Shown here one piece after another: positions 34,663 through 43,834 of a DNA stretch of 64,000 nucleotides (within the stretch, counting starts at the first letter, position 1; the number at the start of each line of letters is the position of its first letter). A program made the position numbers and the translations under genes. Origin of the DNA: a virus. The stretch lies in IMG/VR virus record IMGVR_UViG_3300042507_006854, positions 62,001-126,000 of that record. One strand, written 5' to 3'. The notes beneath the pieces were generated by a model. It was not told where the DNA came from. It saw only the letters and a program-made list of their open reading frames with translations, and made no database searches.

Positions 34663-35598
34663 TTAAAATCTCCTATAATCGGGTTTGTTTTGAATGTTTG
34701 TAGTATTTGGTTTTAATGGGTTCATATTTAAAACTCTATTACCAAAAACCTCTACATCAAAATATTTTCTAGTTTTTACTTCGACATATGGAAAATGAAT
34801 AAAAATTATAAATTCTAACGGTTTTTGAACAATACTCTTGTCATTATTAAATTCATTTAGTAATGAAGATCTTAAACTTGAAGTTAAATTATTAAAAGTT
34901 GATGAATTCCAACTTTTCGCCGCAATATGTGGAATAATAGATCTTTGTGGTAAATTATTTATTATATTGTAAATAGATTCTATAAAAAGATATGTAATTG
35001 ATCTATTAATAGATGGATCCATTAAAAATTCTATATTAGAATTTACAGGCGTATTTTTTAGAGGGCCATACCACGGATTTGTTCCGGATGGGTTCGCTGT
35101 ATAATATACATCATGATAAAAACTGCCACATTTATTATTAGCAGATAATGAATTAAAAAGTTTTTTATTTTCTAATTCATAATTAATTGTGTTAGCGAAG
35201 ACCTCAAGGCTATCCCTATTAATTATTTGATTTTCTCTATTAATTGGATAATAGAATCCTGATATTAATGATAATTTACTATTTAAATATTTAATTAAAG
35301 GATCAGGATTAGAATTTTCATTATTATTTACCAAGGTCGTGGGATATGGACGACTAACGTCATTAGTAATATCAACTGTTATTAAACGAGATGGATAAAA
35401 ATTAATATCAATATTTGCAATATTTGTTCGAAAACCTTGTTCATGATGAACTATTGTAGACAGTTCTTCAATATTAAGACCTGTTTCAGGAGTTTTATCT
35501 AAAAAAACTACTCGGGCTGCATACCATTGAGGATTCGTTGGGCTGAATTTTTGAGTTAATGGGGTTAATGCAGTATTCATATTTATGTATAGCTCCAA
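34663..35598 (-). CDS. Hypothetical structural protein, 311 aa
   Basis: Overlaps the start of its downstream neighbour's strand partner by 16 nt at 35583 and lies 2 nt before 34660. Contains QWYAARVVFLDKTPETGLN and FHLP-like aromatic segments (FIIFIHFPYVEVKTRKYFDV). Long Asn/Ser-rich stretches fit a virion protein. Co-transcribed with the large paralogue P2. No family recognised. Confidence 0.55.
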   Translation of the reverse strand: MELYINMNTALTPLTQKFSPTNPQWYAARVVFLDKTPETGLNIEELSTIVHHEQGFRTNIANIDINFYPSRLITVDITNDVSRPYPTTLVNNNENSNPDPLIKYLNSKLSLISGFYYPINRENQIINRDSLEVFANTINYELENKKLFNSLSANNKCGSFYHDVYYTANPSGTNPWYGPLKNTPVNSNIEFLMDPSINRSITYLFIESIYNIINNLPQRSIIPHIAAKSWNSSTFNNLTSSLRSSLLNEFNNDKSIVQKPLEFIIFIHFPYVEVKTRKYFDVEVFGNRVLNMNPLKPNTTNIQNKPDYRRF

Positions 35599-38327
35599 AC
35601 TTTAAGTGGACCTCCGTTTATAGTCGTCCAGCGGTCTAAAATTGTATAACCATTGCCTAAAATAGGCTCAGATATATAAATATCACTACCCTGACCGCTC
35701 AATTTACAATAAATATCATTATTTGATAATTTAAAGCATCCTCCAGAATTTGGTGGAATATTAGCGATAGAATAATAATTATAATTACCAGGTTTAATTC
35801 CAGTAAAATAATTTTCAAAATATTGTCCTATAAGAAAACTTTTAATTCTACGGTCATTCGCGGTATAATTAACAATTTCTGGCAAAAATTTTCTTATCTT
35901 TGCAATGTAAGAATTTCTTTCAAACTTTCTATATTTTAGTTTATTTTTCCAAAAAGCTTCATTTAAAGAATTAAATGAGATACTATAAAAAGTTTTTTTT
36001 GTATTATATTCTTGTAACATCATTATCATTTTAATATAAACATCTTGTACCGAATTAGATCCATAATAATCATGCACTAATAAAAATTCATTTGTTGTTC
36101 CACATGGATTTTCACTTGTTGATAGGTATTCAATAAATAATTGAGTACCACTTGGTATAATTCCATTCCAAGTTCCGGTATTAAAAGTTTTACCGCCATT
36201 CCCAGTTGTATAAATTCCACTGTATAACTTATAAAACCAAGTATCTTTTATAGGAGTTGTTTGTTTTAAATGGTCACTAATTTTATATAAATCATTATTT
36301 ATTAAATGATATCCAAATATAGATTGATTAGCTTGCTCTGTAATTTGTTGGGTTGTTAAGCCTGGATATAAATTATATAATGCTGGATTTTGGGCAACCC
36401 AATCTTGAGTCACGTATCCACTTTTTGGCCAAAGACCACTACCCGTAGTAGCTGTATTAAGTCTTTCTATATATGGTTTAGAATATAATCCAGAATCTGG
36501 AAATACAAAACCACTATTATTATGAAAAGAGTCTAGGTCATACCCAAGAATTGTAATTCCAGAAACTACTTTTCTATATTCTAAACTTGGGGCCGATAAT
36601 CTTCTTATATAATCTCTTCCGATTAGTATAGTTGTTTCAATTCCGCTATTATGAATTATATTACTCCAATATCTTTGTTGTGTAGTGTTTGTTGTTAATG
36701 CGAATCCAGACCAATTAATTCCGTTAGATGACTTAAAACCGCTAGAAGTTTGTGAATAATTGTCTGGAATAATAGTCCATTCTTTACCATCATGAGTAAT
36801 TCCGGCCCAGCTTGTATTAGCTGGTAAAGTTCCTACAGACCATCCGCTACCATTTGTAGAAGTAAGATATTGATTGCCATATGATGGTATCCCAATAAAT
36901 CTTCCATTTGCAAATTGTATATCTTTAATATAAAGACTTCCTGGAAGTGAGAATTCTTGCCAATTAATCCCATTTAGAGAAATAGCTCCCATAGGAGAAG
37001 AGTAAAATCCGCCACCAGCATTATTAATAGCGACCCATTTACCATCTCCATAAGCTAAAGATCTATAATCTGTTTGGCCAGCAGATGTTGGTAATGCTGC
37101 ATTTCCACTCCAATTTACTCCGTCTGTAGAAGTAATAGTTCTATCAGAACTATCTCTACCTAATATTACCCAACGATTGATACCATTAAAAACAATTTTT
37201 TTGAACTGCGTCATTGGGAAATATTGACCGTTATTACTTCCATTTATATCTATTTCTGACCATGTTTGTCCATTATTAGTGGACGTAGCCCCTTTTGCAA
37301 AAGAAACATTATGAAAGGATGGAAGAGCTATCCAACGACCTGTTCCATAAGCGATATTTGCCCATAGAGCGGTATGAGGTAAAGCTTCAATACGTAATTC
37401 CCAACTTTTTCCATTTTGTGATCTAGCGAGATCTGTTGTGCTACCACCATATTTGTTTGACCCAACTGCAATCCAATAACCACTACCATAATCAGCATCC
37501 ATCCACTGCCCATCAAGCCTTGTTTCAACATCTTTTTGTTGTTTAGACAGCGAAACTTCTATATTCTCTACAATTGTATTAAAAAATTGTTTTTCGGCTT
37601 TGTGTGGGCTAATATAGACTATTTTTTGGTTAGTTGGTGTTCCCGTACTTAAAATTAATAATCCATTCATTGGGGCATTTGGTAAAAATGCATTTCTAAC
37701 TAATTTTGTGGGTATATTATATTTTGGATAAGTTTGTTGGAAAATTGTTTGTGGATATGGTACATAAGCCCCAGAATAAGATACGAAATGATTTTTTTCT
37801 TCTAAAGATTTAATAATCGGGTTATTAATATTAGGAGTTTTATATGTTGTAAAATATCCTGATAATGTATTTGTATTTGATACTTTCCATTCTCTTGGAA
37901 AAGAAAATCTTGCGTAAGATTTAAGAGGGTCTGTATTTCTAACATGTGACGCTGGTAATTTAAGCATCTTGCTATAAAATTTTTGGTCAAAAAAATCTAA
38001 ATGAATTAAATTCATTTTAAAACTTTCTAGCTCCCCATATTTTTTTTCAAAAAATTCTGAAAAAGCTTTATAATAAATATCTGAAGGTAATTTATTATTT
38101 GACCATATAACTTTGCCGTAATACCCAGCACTATTACTATCATTAAAAAATTCTATTTGTTTTTCTGCAACAATCGCATGATTTGGATTTTTTAAAGTTC
38201 CAAAATTTGCGTTTTTTGTAATGAATGACGCCAATGCCGCATTTTTATTAGGAACTAAATTTACGTTTTCAAGTAACGAAAGTGTTCCGCCTAATCCAAG
38301 ATTAGTTGCATCATTATAAATACTCAT
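35583..38327 (-). CDS. Large structural paralogue P2 with inserted Asp-box beta-propeller (914 aa)
   Basis: Same framework as P1, P3 and P4: N-terminal FGTLKNPNHAIV, QKIVYISPHKAEKQFFNTIVENIEV, LKQTTPIKDTWFYKLYSGIY with GTWNGIIPSG, ISEPILGNGY, and the GGCFKLSNN tail. Between about residues 270 and 590 it carries a region absent from the others, with repeated Asp-box/BNR units such as STNNGQTWSE, STDGVNWSG, SLNGINWQE, STNGSGWSV and SSNGINWSG, each followed by GxW(I/V) strands. That is a sialidase-type beta-propeller, a fold often used for carbohydrate binding. Likely a receptor-binding variant of the family. Confidence 0.8.
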   Translation of the reverse strand: MSIYNDATNLGLGGTLSLLENVNLVPNKNAALASFITKNANFGTLKNPNHAIVAEKQIEFFNDSNSAGYYGKVIWSNNKLPSDIYYKAFSEFFEKKYGELESFKMNLIHLDFFDQKFYSKMLKLPASHVRNTDPLKSYARFSFPREWKVSNTNTLSGYFTTYKTPNINNPIIKSLEEKNHFVSYSGAYVPYPQTIFQQTYPKYNIPTKLVRNAFLPNAPMNGLLILSTGTPTNQKIVYISPHKAEKQFFNTIVENIEVSLSKQQKDVETRLDGQWMDADYGSGYWIAVGSNKYGGSTTDLARSQNGKSWELRIEALPHTALWANIAYGTGRWIALPSFHNVSFAKGATSTNNGQTWSEIDINGSNNGQYFPMTQFKKIVFNGINRWVILGRDSSDRTITSTDGVNWSGNAALPTSAGQTDYRSLAYGDGKWVAINNAGGGFYSSPMGAISLNGINWQEFSLPGSLYIKDIQFANGRFIGIPSYGNQYLTSTNGSGWSVGTLPANTSWAGITHDGKEWTIIPDNYSQTSSGFKSSNGINWSGFALTTNTTQQRYWSNIIHNSGIETTILIGRDYIRRLSAPSLEYRKVVSGITILGYDLDSFHNNSGFVFPDSGLYSKPYIERLNTATTGSGLWPKSGYVTQDWVAQNPALYNLYPGLTTQQITEQANQSIFGYHLINNDLYKISDHLKQTTPIKDTWFYKLYSGIYTTGNGGKTFNTGTWNGIIPSGTQLFIEYLSTSENPCGTTNEFLLVHDYYGSNSVQDVYIKMIMMLQEYNTKKTFYSISFNSLNEAFWKNKLKYRKFERNSYIAKIRKFLPEIVNYTANDRRIKSFLIGQYFENYFTGIKPGNYNYYSIANIPPNSGGCFKLSNNDIYCKLSGQGSDIYISEPILGNGYTILDRWTTINGGPLKVWSYT

Positions 38328-38377
38328 AAGTTTTTAACCAACAGAAGAATTTTTTTTCATACCGGGATTCAATCCGG

Positions 38378-38628
38378 CCGAAATGATTTACTTCCACTTA
38401 TCAACGTGTTATCGTGCGGGAGTTTACCCCGCACATCTCTACGTCACCGTAGAGTTCAGACTATATCTTGTTTACGTTTGCACGTAAATCAGGGCGCTCG
38501 TGGGAAGATTACTGTCCGTTCTGGACTCGCTTCCTAGTCGTTACACCTTTTTCGTATTCCTACGAAACTTGGCTCGGTATTGTCTTTGCCGCGTTAGCGG
38601 CAAAGAGTTCCACCGAATTCACCCCGAA
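38378..38628 (-). ncRNA. Group I intron B (IA-like) in a micro-ORF
   Basis: Core motifs as in intron A: R-like at 38533-38547, S element at 38454-38469, P9 and P9.1 hairpins. Predicted 5' splice site after ATGACCT (38635-38629): ACC-T pairs with GGGGT across a TTCG loop, putting a U.G wobble at the cut. Predicted 3' end at G38378, with downstream CCGGA able to pair with TTCGG as P10. Splicing would give a 16-residue ORF that ends 6 nt before the ATG of paralogue P2. Nearly identical to intron A. Confidence 0.85.
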
Positions 38629-38635
38629 AGGTCAT
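38629..38635 (-). other. Predicted 5' exon of micro-ORF (intron B)
   Basis: ATGACCT. The predicted 3' exon starts at 38377 and ends with TAA at 38334-38336. Joined product: MTSGLNPGMKKNSSVG. Inferred from base pairing only. Confidence 0.4.
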
Positions 38636-38642
38636 ATTAATA

Positions 38643-38653
38643 TTTTAAAGAAC
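38643..38653 (-). promoter_or_regulatory. boxA-like motif before intron B
   Basis: Minus strand GTTCTTTAAAA, resembling the boxA antitermination site of rRNA operons. It lies 7 nt after the late-type motif GTGTAAT (38661-38667). Confidence 0.5.
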
Positions 38654-38660
38654 AGTAATA

Positions 38661-38667
38661 ATTACAC
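38661..38667 (-). promoter_or_regulatory. GTGTAAT late-type motif before intron B
   Basis: Minus strand GTGTAAT. Predicted start of transcription falls at or near the boxA-like motif. Confidence 0.5.
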
Positions 38668-38700
38668 TTAAATATTTGAAATGTAGATTTTTTTATAAAA

Positions 38701-39468
38701 TTATCTTTTATATTGACTTGGAACTGGGAAATTATTACATTTTTTGGGTTCTATATCATTATTATTTAATAGTCTATAACTTTGTAGATTTACTTTATTT
38801 TTTGATTTAAATTTAATTATAGGAGAGGTAAAAACAATATCTAGATTTAAGGCATGAGGAACAATAGTCCCACGATTTCCAGTTTTTGATTCTAATTCTA
38901 TTTGTTTTTGCTCGGTTGGTATACTTCCCATTGCGTAACCATAACAATCAAAATAATCTTTTTCCGGATTAGTAGCGTCAGTCCATTGGTTGTTTATATT
39001 TTTATATCTAATTAAACCAAGATTTAATTCAAGATCTTCTTTTTTATATTCATTATTCAAGTATTTATTTAATAAAGATGAGAATTGCTTTGAAGAACGA
39101 ATATCTTGATTATTTTCAGTATAATTGCTTCCTAAAGATTTAAACTCTAACGAAAATTCTTGAAAGTCTGGTTGTGGTCCTTCCCATTTTGGGCTTTTAG
39201 GGCCGATTCTTGGAATAAAATTTGTATAGGGTTTTGTTGAGAAATTTCCAGGTTTTAAAATTTTCTTATAGTGTTGAGAGCGTACTATTTTTTGATTATA
39301 ATTTTCAACAATTACCGATTCAGAATCTTGTGTTAAGATGTTAGTAATATTTATAAATACTTGATCTGGCGGAGCCACCGAAGTCGTTTCTAAATTAATC
39401 CGTTTTCCGCCCAGAGAAATAGAAGTTCTTACACCATGTTTAAAATTTGTTGTGTCGATATTAATCAT
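38701..39468 (-). CDS. Hypothetical structural protein, 255 aa
   Basis: Contains VFINITNILTQDSESVIVEN, a KPGNFSTKPYTNFIPRIG stretch, and YFDCYGYAMGSIPTEQKQ. No membrane segment. Lies between two paralogue/intron cassettes on the late strand. No family recognised. Confidence 0.55.
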   Translation of the reverse strand: MINIDTTNFKHGVRTSISLGGKRINLETTSVAPPDQVFINITNILTQDSESVIVENYNQKIVRSQHYKKILKPGNFSTKPYTNFIPRIGPKSPKWEGPQPDFQEFSLEFKSLGSNYTENNQDIRSSKQFSSLLNKYLNNEYKKEDLELNLGLIRYKNINNQWTDATNPEKDYFDCYGYAMGSIPTEQKQIELESKTGNRGTIVPHALNLDIVFTSPIIKFKSKNKVNLQSYRLLNNNDIEPKKCNNFPVPSQYKR

Positions 39469-39481
39469 AAATTTTATTTTT

Positions 39482-40336
39482 CTAACCTATTACTGGCCAT
39501 AGTTGTGCCCCTCCGTTCTGTGAAGAATTTTGTGCTTCTCCGTCTATTTCATCTGAACAGCTATCGCCCCCATCGTCTGTTTCGTCTAAATCTTCCTCTT
39601 TTTCATCTTCTTCTTCTTCGTTTTCGTCGTCATCGTCTTTATCGGGCGGATAATCTTTATTACGTTTTCTATTCTTATCGGGTCTTTTATCTCTACATCC
39701 TGGACAATTTGGATCATTATTACTTATTACCGTATCATCGGGATTTAGTAATTCATTTGCCAAAGCGCCTACCGCTCCTGCAGCGAGAGTCGCGGCGGCT
39801 CCAACTCCTTGAGGACTACTGAGAGCGCCATCTATCGCAGCTTTTGTAGCCGCTTTAGCTTCTGCATTTAAAGCTGTTTGCTCCATTTTTGCTAAGCCAT
39901 GAGCATGCTCTCTTATAAAATTTTCTTTACGTACAGTTTGATTTAACAGGTCAGATTTTCTCACCTCGTTAAAATTTTCCATTAGAGATTTAGCGCTTGT
40001 ATCTCCACGCCAAGCTGCTTGTTTAGACGCTTTATCCCATAAGCTTGCTGGAGAGGATGGTTTGAGAATGTTGTCTCTTAAATAACCTTGCATTTCGGGC
40101 CTATTAAGTTGTGCCCTTGCAGCTTGAGTTATTCCATCTCGACCAGTATTATTTACGATAGTATTACTAACTTCACCGATTTTATATCCAGGTTTACCAA
40201 CACCAGCCTTTAATCCTTGAGAAATACCTCTTGATGTTGACCACGATTTACTTACAGCCTTTGCTGCTGCAGCCACTGCAGCGCTTTGTGTCGCAGCTCT
40301 TGCGGCGAGTCCACCTAATAGTAAAGGAAATCCCAT
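39482..40336 (-). CDS. Late protein with Ala-rich helices and acidic tail, 284 aa
   Basis: N-terminal Ala-rich segment (LLLGGLAARAATQSAAVAAAAK), a helical centre, a second Ala-rich patch, then a CPGCRDKRPDKNRKR motif and a long Asp/Glu run near residues 235-260. Such composition fits an internal virion or scaffold-like protein. Overlaps the stop of paralogue P3 by one base (TAATG). No family recognised. Confidence 0.55.
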   Translation of the reverse strand: MGFPLLLGGLAARAATQSAAVAAAAKAVSKSWSTSRGISQGLKAGVGKPGYKIGEVSNTIVNNTGRDGITQAARAQLNRPEMQGYLRDNILKPSSPASLWDKASKQAAWRGDTSAKSLMENFNEVRKSDLLNQTVRKENFIREHAHGLAKMEQTALNAEAKAATKAAIDGALSSPQGVGAAATLAAGAVGALANELLNPDDTVISNNDPNCPGCRDKRPDKNRKRNKDYPPDKDDDDENEEEEDEKEEDLDETDDGGDSCSDEIDGEAQNSSQNGGAQLWPVIG

Positions 40337-42201
40337 TAGCTACCTCCCCCCGCTGCCGATGGAGCTAATTTAAAATTTGAATGTCTACGAGAAAACGTAT
40401 TTAAAGAAGGATAAGCTTTCAATCTTTTTCTATTAAAAAAGGTAAGAGATCTTTTCATGCGATTTGTTTGTGTCATAAGTAGTGGGAATTTATTTATTAT
40501 ATTTTTTACATATAAATTTCTTTTATATACCTCAAATTTTTGAAAATTTTTCCAAAAACCGTCCTCCATAGAATTAAAAGATATAGAGGTAAATTCTTTA
40601 GAAATACTAGTATCAAATAATAAAGATAATCCCATTGATTTTTTAATGGACACATCTATCAAAGAATTATCTCCATAATTAGAATGAACTAGCAAAAAGT
40701 CTGCATTTGTACCGCATGGTTCTTCGTTAGTGCTAAGATATTCCATAAAAACAGTTGTTCCGCTAGGTATAATTCCATTCCAAGTACCCAAATTAAATGT
40801 TTTATTTCCGGTATATAAGCCACTATATAATTTGTAAAATAAAGTATTTTGAATCGGAATTTCTTGTTTTAAGAAATTATTTACTTTATAGACATTACAA
40901 TCTAATAACATTGATACAAAATAATTTAAATTCGCCTGTTGTAAATTATCTAAACCAGAAATAAAAGAAATATTATCTGGAGCTGGCGCGCTTCCGCTTA
41001 TAAATGAATTCATAGTATTAAGATATGTTAACATTTCATTCGTAATTAATCCGGAAATAGGCCAGGTGCTCATAATACCTGTATCTCCTAAATTAGCTAA
41101 TTCCGTGGGACTTTTAGAAATCAAACCTGTTGGAAATACAAAACCATTATTTACATATATTGAATTTACGTCTATCCCAGGAACCGAAATACCATATGAT
41201 GTTTTAACATAATTTAAAATTCCTGTATAACCAGTAAATGAACATGATCTAGGATCACTTGGATTAATATATTTTTTACATCTGAAGTTATTAAATGGTT
41301 TAAAATTTTGAACACTCGTTTCGAAAGTTTCTACTACTGTATTAAAAACTCTTGTGGATCCGCTATGTGGTGAAATATACACAATTTTCTGAGAATAATG
41401 ATTACCAGTAGAAATTAGTAAAATACCATTAAGATTACTATTTGCAGAAATAGAATTTTGAGTAATTACGGTGTCAATATTTAATCTTGGTAATTGATGC
41501 AAGTAAATTGATTGTGGATAGATTACATATCCAGAATAATCTTTATTATAAATAAAATTATTAATGTTATTTATAGCATTTAATGTTGCTAAATTTCCAG
41601 TAACAAAAGATCTTCTTAAATTTCCAGTTAATTGTTCAAAATTATAAACATTTGGAGAATCGATATAATCAATAATTCCGGTCGATAAGCCAGAATTAAA
41701 AAAACCAGTTACTGGAACTGATTTAATACCAGATAAAATTTTTGTATTGTGGACGCCCCAATCTTTTGGAAATGAAAATCTTACATAATCTAATAGAGGA
41801 TGGGTATCTTCATTATTAAAGTTTTTGTTTATTCTTATAAAATTAAAAAATCCTTGATCAAGAGTATCTCTTTGAATAGGTGGAGTATCGATACTATACA
41901 ATTCACCATAAAAAGTATGAGAATATTTTGAAATAGTTTTAAAATAATCTTTAACATTTAAAGGATGTTCGGTCCAAACGATTTTGCTATGATAAGCTTT
42001 TAAATTCTCATCTATAGAATTATCAATTTCTTTTTGTAGTACAAGCGCAGTGTTAGGGACTCTTAAAGTACCAAGGTTATCGATAGAAATAATATAACCA
42101 TTTAATTTTGTGTTGAGAGAAGGGGTTAGATCAACGTTCTCTAACAAATTAATAGGCCCTCCAAACCCAATTTTACTAGCATCGGAAATTAGTTGTTGCA
42201 T
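40336..42201 (-). CDS. Large structural paralogue P3 (621 aa)
   Basis: Shares with P2 the N-terminus (GFGGPINLLENVDLTPSLN versus GLGGTLSLLENVNLVPNKN), DNLGTLRVPNTALV, KIVYISPHSGSTRVFNTVVETFE, and the LKQEIPIQNTLFYKLYSGLY/GTWNGIIPSG block. A CKKYINPSDPRSCSFTGYTG segment is shared with P4. It lacks the propeller and the usual GCFKL tail, ending instead in SAAGGGS. Preceded by intron C. Confidence 0.75.
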   Translation of the reverse strand: MQQLISDASKIGFGGPINLLENVDLTPSLNTKLNGYIISIDNLGTLRVPNTALVLQKEIDNSIDENLKAYHSKIVWTEHPLNVKDYFKTISKYSHTFYGELYSIDTPPIQRDTLDQGFFNFIRINKNFNNEDTHPLLDYVRFSFPKDWGVHNTKILSGIKSVPVTGFFNSGLSTGIIDYIDSPNVYNFEQLTGNLRRSFVTGNLATLNAINNINNFIYNKDYSGYVIYPQSIYLHQLPRLNIDTVITQNSISANSNLNGILLISTGNHYSQKIVYISPHSGSTRVFNTVVETFETSVQNFKPFNNFRCKKYINPSDPRSCSFTGYTGILNYVKTSYGISVPGIDVNSIYVNNGFVFPTGLISKSPTELANLGDTGIMSTWPISGLITNEMLTYLNTMNSFISGSAPAPDNISFISGLDNLQQANLNYFVSMLLDCNVYKVNNFLKQEIPIQNTLFYKLYSGLYTGNKTFNLGTWNGIIPSGTTVFMEYLSTNEEPCGTNADFLLVHSNYGDNSLIDVSIKKSMGLSLLFDTSISKEFTSISFNSMEDGFWKNFQKFEVYKRNLYVKNIINKFPLLMTQTNRMKRSLTFFNRKRLKAYPSLNTFSRRHSNFKLAPSAAGGGS

Positions 42202-42257
42202 ATTTTTTTAACCAATGAATAGATTACCTGGAGCTCTAGCTTTTCTGGGTGCCGGAG

Positions 42258-42502
42258 CTTTATTCTTTCTATACAATTATCAACGTGTTATCGTGCGGGA
42301 GTTTACCCCGCACATCTCTACGTCACCGTAGAGTTCAGACTATATCTTGTTTACGCTTGCGCGTAAATCAGGGCGCTCGTGGACAGTTTATTGTTTTGTG
42401 CTACTCACTGTCTAGTCGTTGCACCTTCTACTTACTATTGCACTTCAGTAGCTTGGCTCAAGATTGTCTTCTTAAAAAGAGTTTCCTTGAATTCACCCCG
42501 AA
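42258..42502 (-). ncRNA. Group I intron C (IA-like) in a micro-ORF
   Basis: S element at 42333-42348, R-like GGTGCAACGACTAGA at 42411-42425, Q-like ACAATCTTGAGCCAAG, and the same P9/P9.1 hairpins as A and B, but peripheral sequence has diverged. 5' flank ATGACCT (42509-42503) with TTCGGGG gives the same P1 as intron B. Taking G42258 as the last intron base keeps the frame: MTSPAPRKARAPGNLFIG, stop six bases before the ATG of P3. The 3' site is less certain than in B. Confidence 0.82.
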
Positions 42503-42513
42503 AGGTCATATTT

Positions 42514-42528
42514 AAATTTTTAAAGAAC
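42514..42528 (-). promoter_or_regulatory. boxA-like motif before intron C
   Basis: Minus strand GTTCTTTAAAAATTT, 7 nt after the late-type GTGTAAT. Confidence 0.5.
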
Positions 42529-42535
42529 ATCCTTT

Positions 42536-42542
42536 ATTACAC
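42536..42542 (-). promoter_or_regulatory. GTGTAAT late-type motif before intron C
   Basis: Minus strand GTGTAATAAAGGAT leading into the boxA-like motif. Confidence 0.5.
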
Positions 42543-42559
42543 ATTTTTAAATAAAAACC

Positions 42560-42587
42560 TTGTTTTTTTTAAAAAAAACTTTATAAT
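42560..42587 (+). promoter_or_regulatory. sigma70-like promoter of the MoxR gene
   Basis: TTGTTT at 42560-42565, 16-nt spacer, TATAAT at 42582-42587, exactly 6 nt before the ATG at 42594. Confidence 0.65.
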
Positions 42588-42593
42588 TCTTTT

Positions 42594-43625
42594 ATGGCTG
42601 AAAATATCAATACAATTAAAAATAAACTAAATCAATATTTTAAAATTGGTAAGAATGTATTACTTGAAGGCCGTCATGGAACTGGAAAAACAAGTCTTGT
42701 CACAGAAGTATTTAGTAAAAATTGTAAAAATTGGCTTTATTTTTCTGGGTCAACCCTCGACCCATGGGTAGATTTTGTTGGAGTTCCCAAAGAAATTAAA
42801 AAAGGGAATGATTATGTTCTTTCGTTTGTTCTTCCGGAAAAAATGGCAGACGATAAAGTAGAAGCTATTTTTATTGATGAGTATAATCGTAGCCACAAAA
42901 AAATTCGCAATGCTACTATGGAACTTGTTCAGTTCAAAAGCATTAATGGGCGTAAATTCCCCAATCTTAAAGTTGTATGGGCTGCTATTAATCCAAGCGA
43001 TGACGAAGAAGAATACGACGTAGAAGAACTAGATGGCGCACAAACAGATCGTTTTCAAATTAGAATCAAAGTTCCATTTGTTCCTGATATTGAGTATTTC
43101 CAAAATAAATTTGGTAACGATTGGGCCAAATCAGCCCTTGAATGGTGGAATGGAATGCCAGATAAAGCTAAAAAATTAGTATCACCACGTAGGCTTGATT
43201 ATGCACTAGAAATTCATAAAGAAGGTGGGGATATCTTTGACGTTATTCCACTAGAAACAAACCCAACAAAGTTAATTGCAACATTAAAACTCGGAAGTCT
43301 TGAAGATAAAATCAAAAGTCTTTATAAACTAAAAGATGCAAAAAAAGCTCAACAATTTTTTGAAGACGAGAATAGTTTTCAAGCTGCGTTACCAATTATT
43401 AAAAGAAAAGCTGATTACATGAAATTCTTTTTACCAACTATTGATAACGAACGCATTACTTCTCTTTTCTTCAGCGATGCACATTATAAAACATTTATTT
43501 TAGATCATGCTCCATATTTTAAACCAGCATTAGAAGAAATTTCAAAATTAAAATCTGTTAGTAAAGATGATATTCGTATGATTAATCATGCTCTTAAACA
43601 AGTGGGAAATATTACTTATTTTTAA
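42594..43625 (+). CDS. MoxR-type AAA+ ATPase
   Basis: 343 aa. Walker A GRHGTGKTS at residues 26-34, Walker B AIFIDEYNR near 91-99, and sensor 1 VVWAAINPSD, the AAA_5/MoxR layout. These ATPases act with VWA proteins on target complexes; the partner is probably the VWA gene at 28708, 12.6 kb away. It is a single-gene unit flanked by minus-strand genes. Confidence 0.85.
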   Translation: MAENINTIKNKLNQYFKIGKNVLLEGRHGTGKTSLVTEVFSKNCKNWLYFSGSTLDPWVDFVGVPKEIKKGNDYVLSFVLPEKMADDKVEAIFIDEYNRSHKKIRNATMELVQFKSINGRKFPNLKVVWAAINPSDDEEEYDVEELDGAQTDRFQIRIKVPFVPDIEYFQNKFGNDWAKSALEWWNGMPDKAKKLVSPRRLDYALEIHKEGGDIFDVIPLETNPTKLIATLKLGSLEDKIKSLYKLKDAKKAQQFFEDENSFQAALPIIKRKADYMKFFLPTIDNERITSLFFSDAHYKTFILDHAPYFKPALEEISKLKSVSKDDIRMINHALKQVGNITYF

Positions 43626-43834
43626 TAAAAAAATAATTCTTTATTAAAAGCCCAGCCAGTTAATACCAATAGCCCCATTTGTAAAAATGATGCCCAACAG
43701 AATGGTGGTTCTAATTTTATACCAAATCCTAAACGTATAAAAATTAAACAAGCGGCTACAGCAAATAATGTTATTGAAACTATCAACATTAAATTGACTA
43801 CTTTTTTGATGATTTTCTTAGTTTGGGTTTTCAT
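43622..43834 (-). CDS. Small two-pass membrane protein, holin-like candidate
   Basis: 70 aa from the ATG at 43834; the frame extends upstream from a TTG but that is unlikely. Two hydrophobic segments (LMLIVSITLFAVAACLIFI and FLQMGLLVLTGWAF) and a basic N-terminus, the size and shape of a small holin. Overlaps the coiled-coil gene upstream by 17 nt. No sequence family recognised. Confidence 0.5.
   Translation of the reverse strand: MKTQTKKIIKKVVNLMLIVSITLFAVAACLIFIRLGFGIKLEPPFCWASFLQMGLLVLTGWAFNKELFFY

Noticed and set aside
38468-38671. Plus-strand ORF across intron B (and similar ones across introns C and D at 42249 and 50584)
   Set aside because: They read the antisense strand of the conserved ribozyme; the shared protein-like similarity is due to RNA conservation.
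39436-39822. 128-aa plus-strand ORF, Leu/His/Arg-rich
   Set aside because: Antisense of the acidic-tailed late gene; the odd composition reflects the reverse complement of Asp/Glu/Lys codons.
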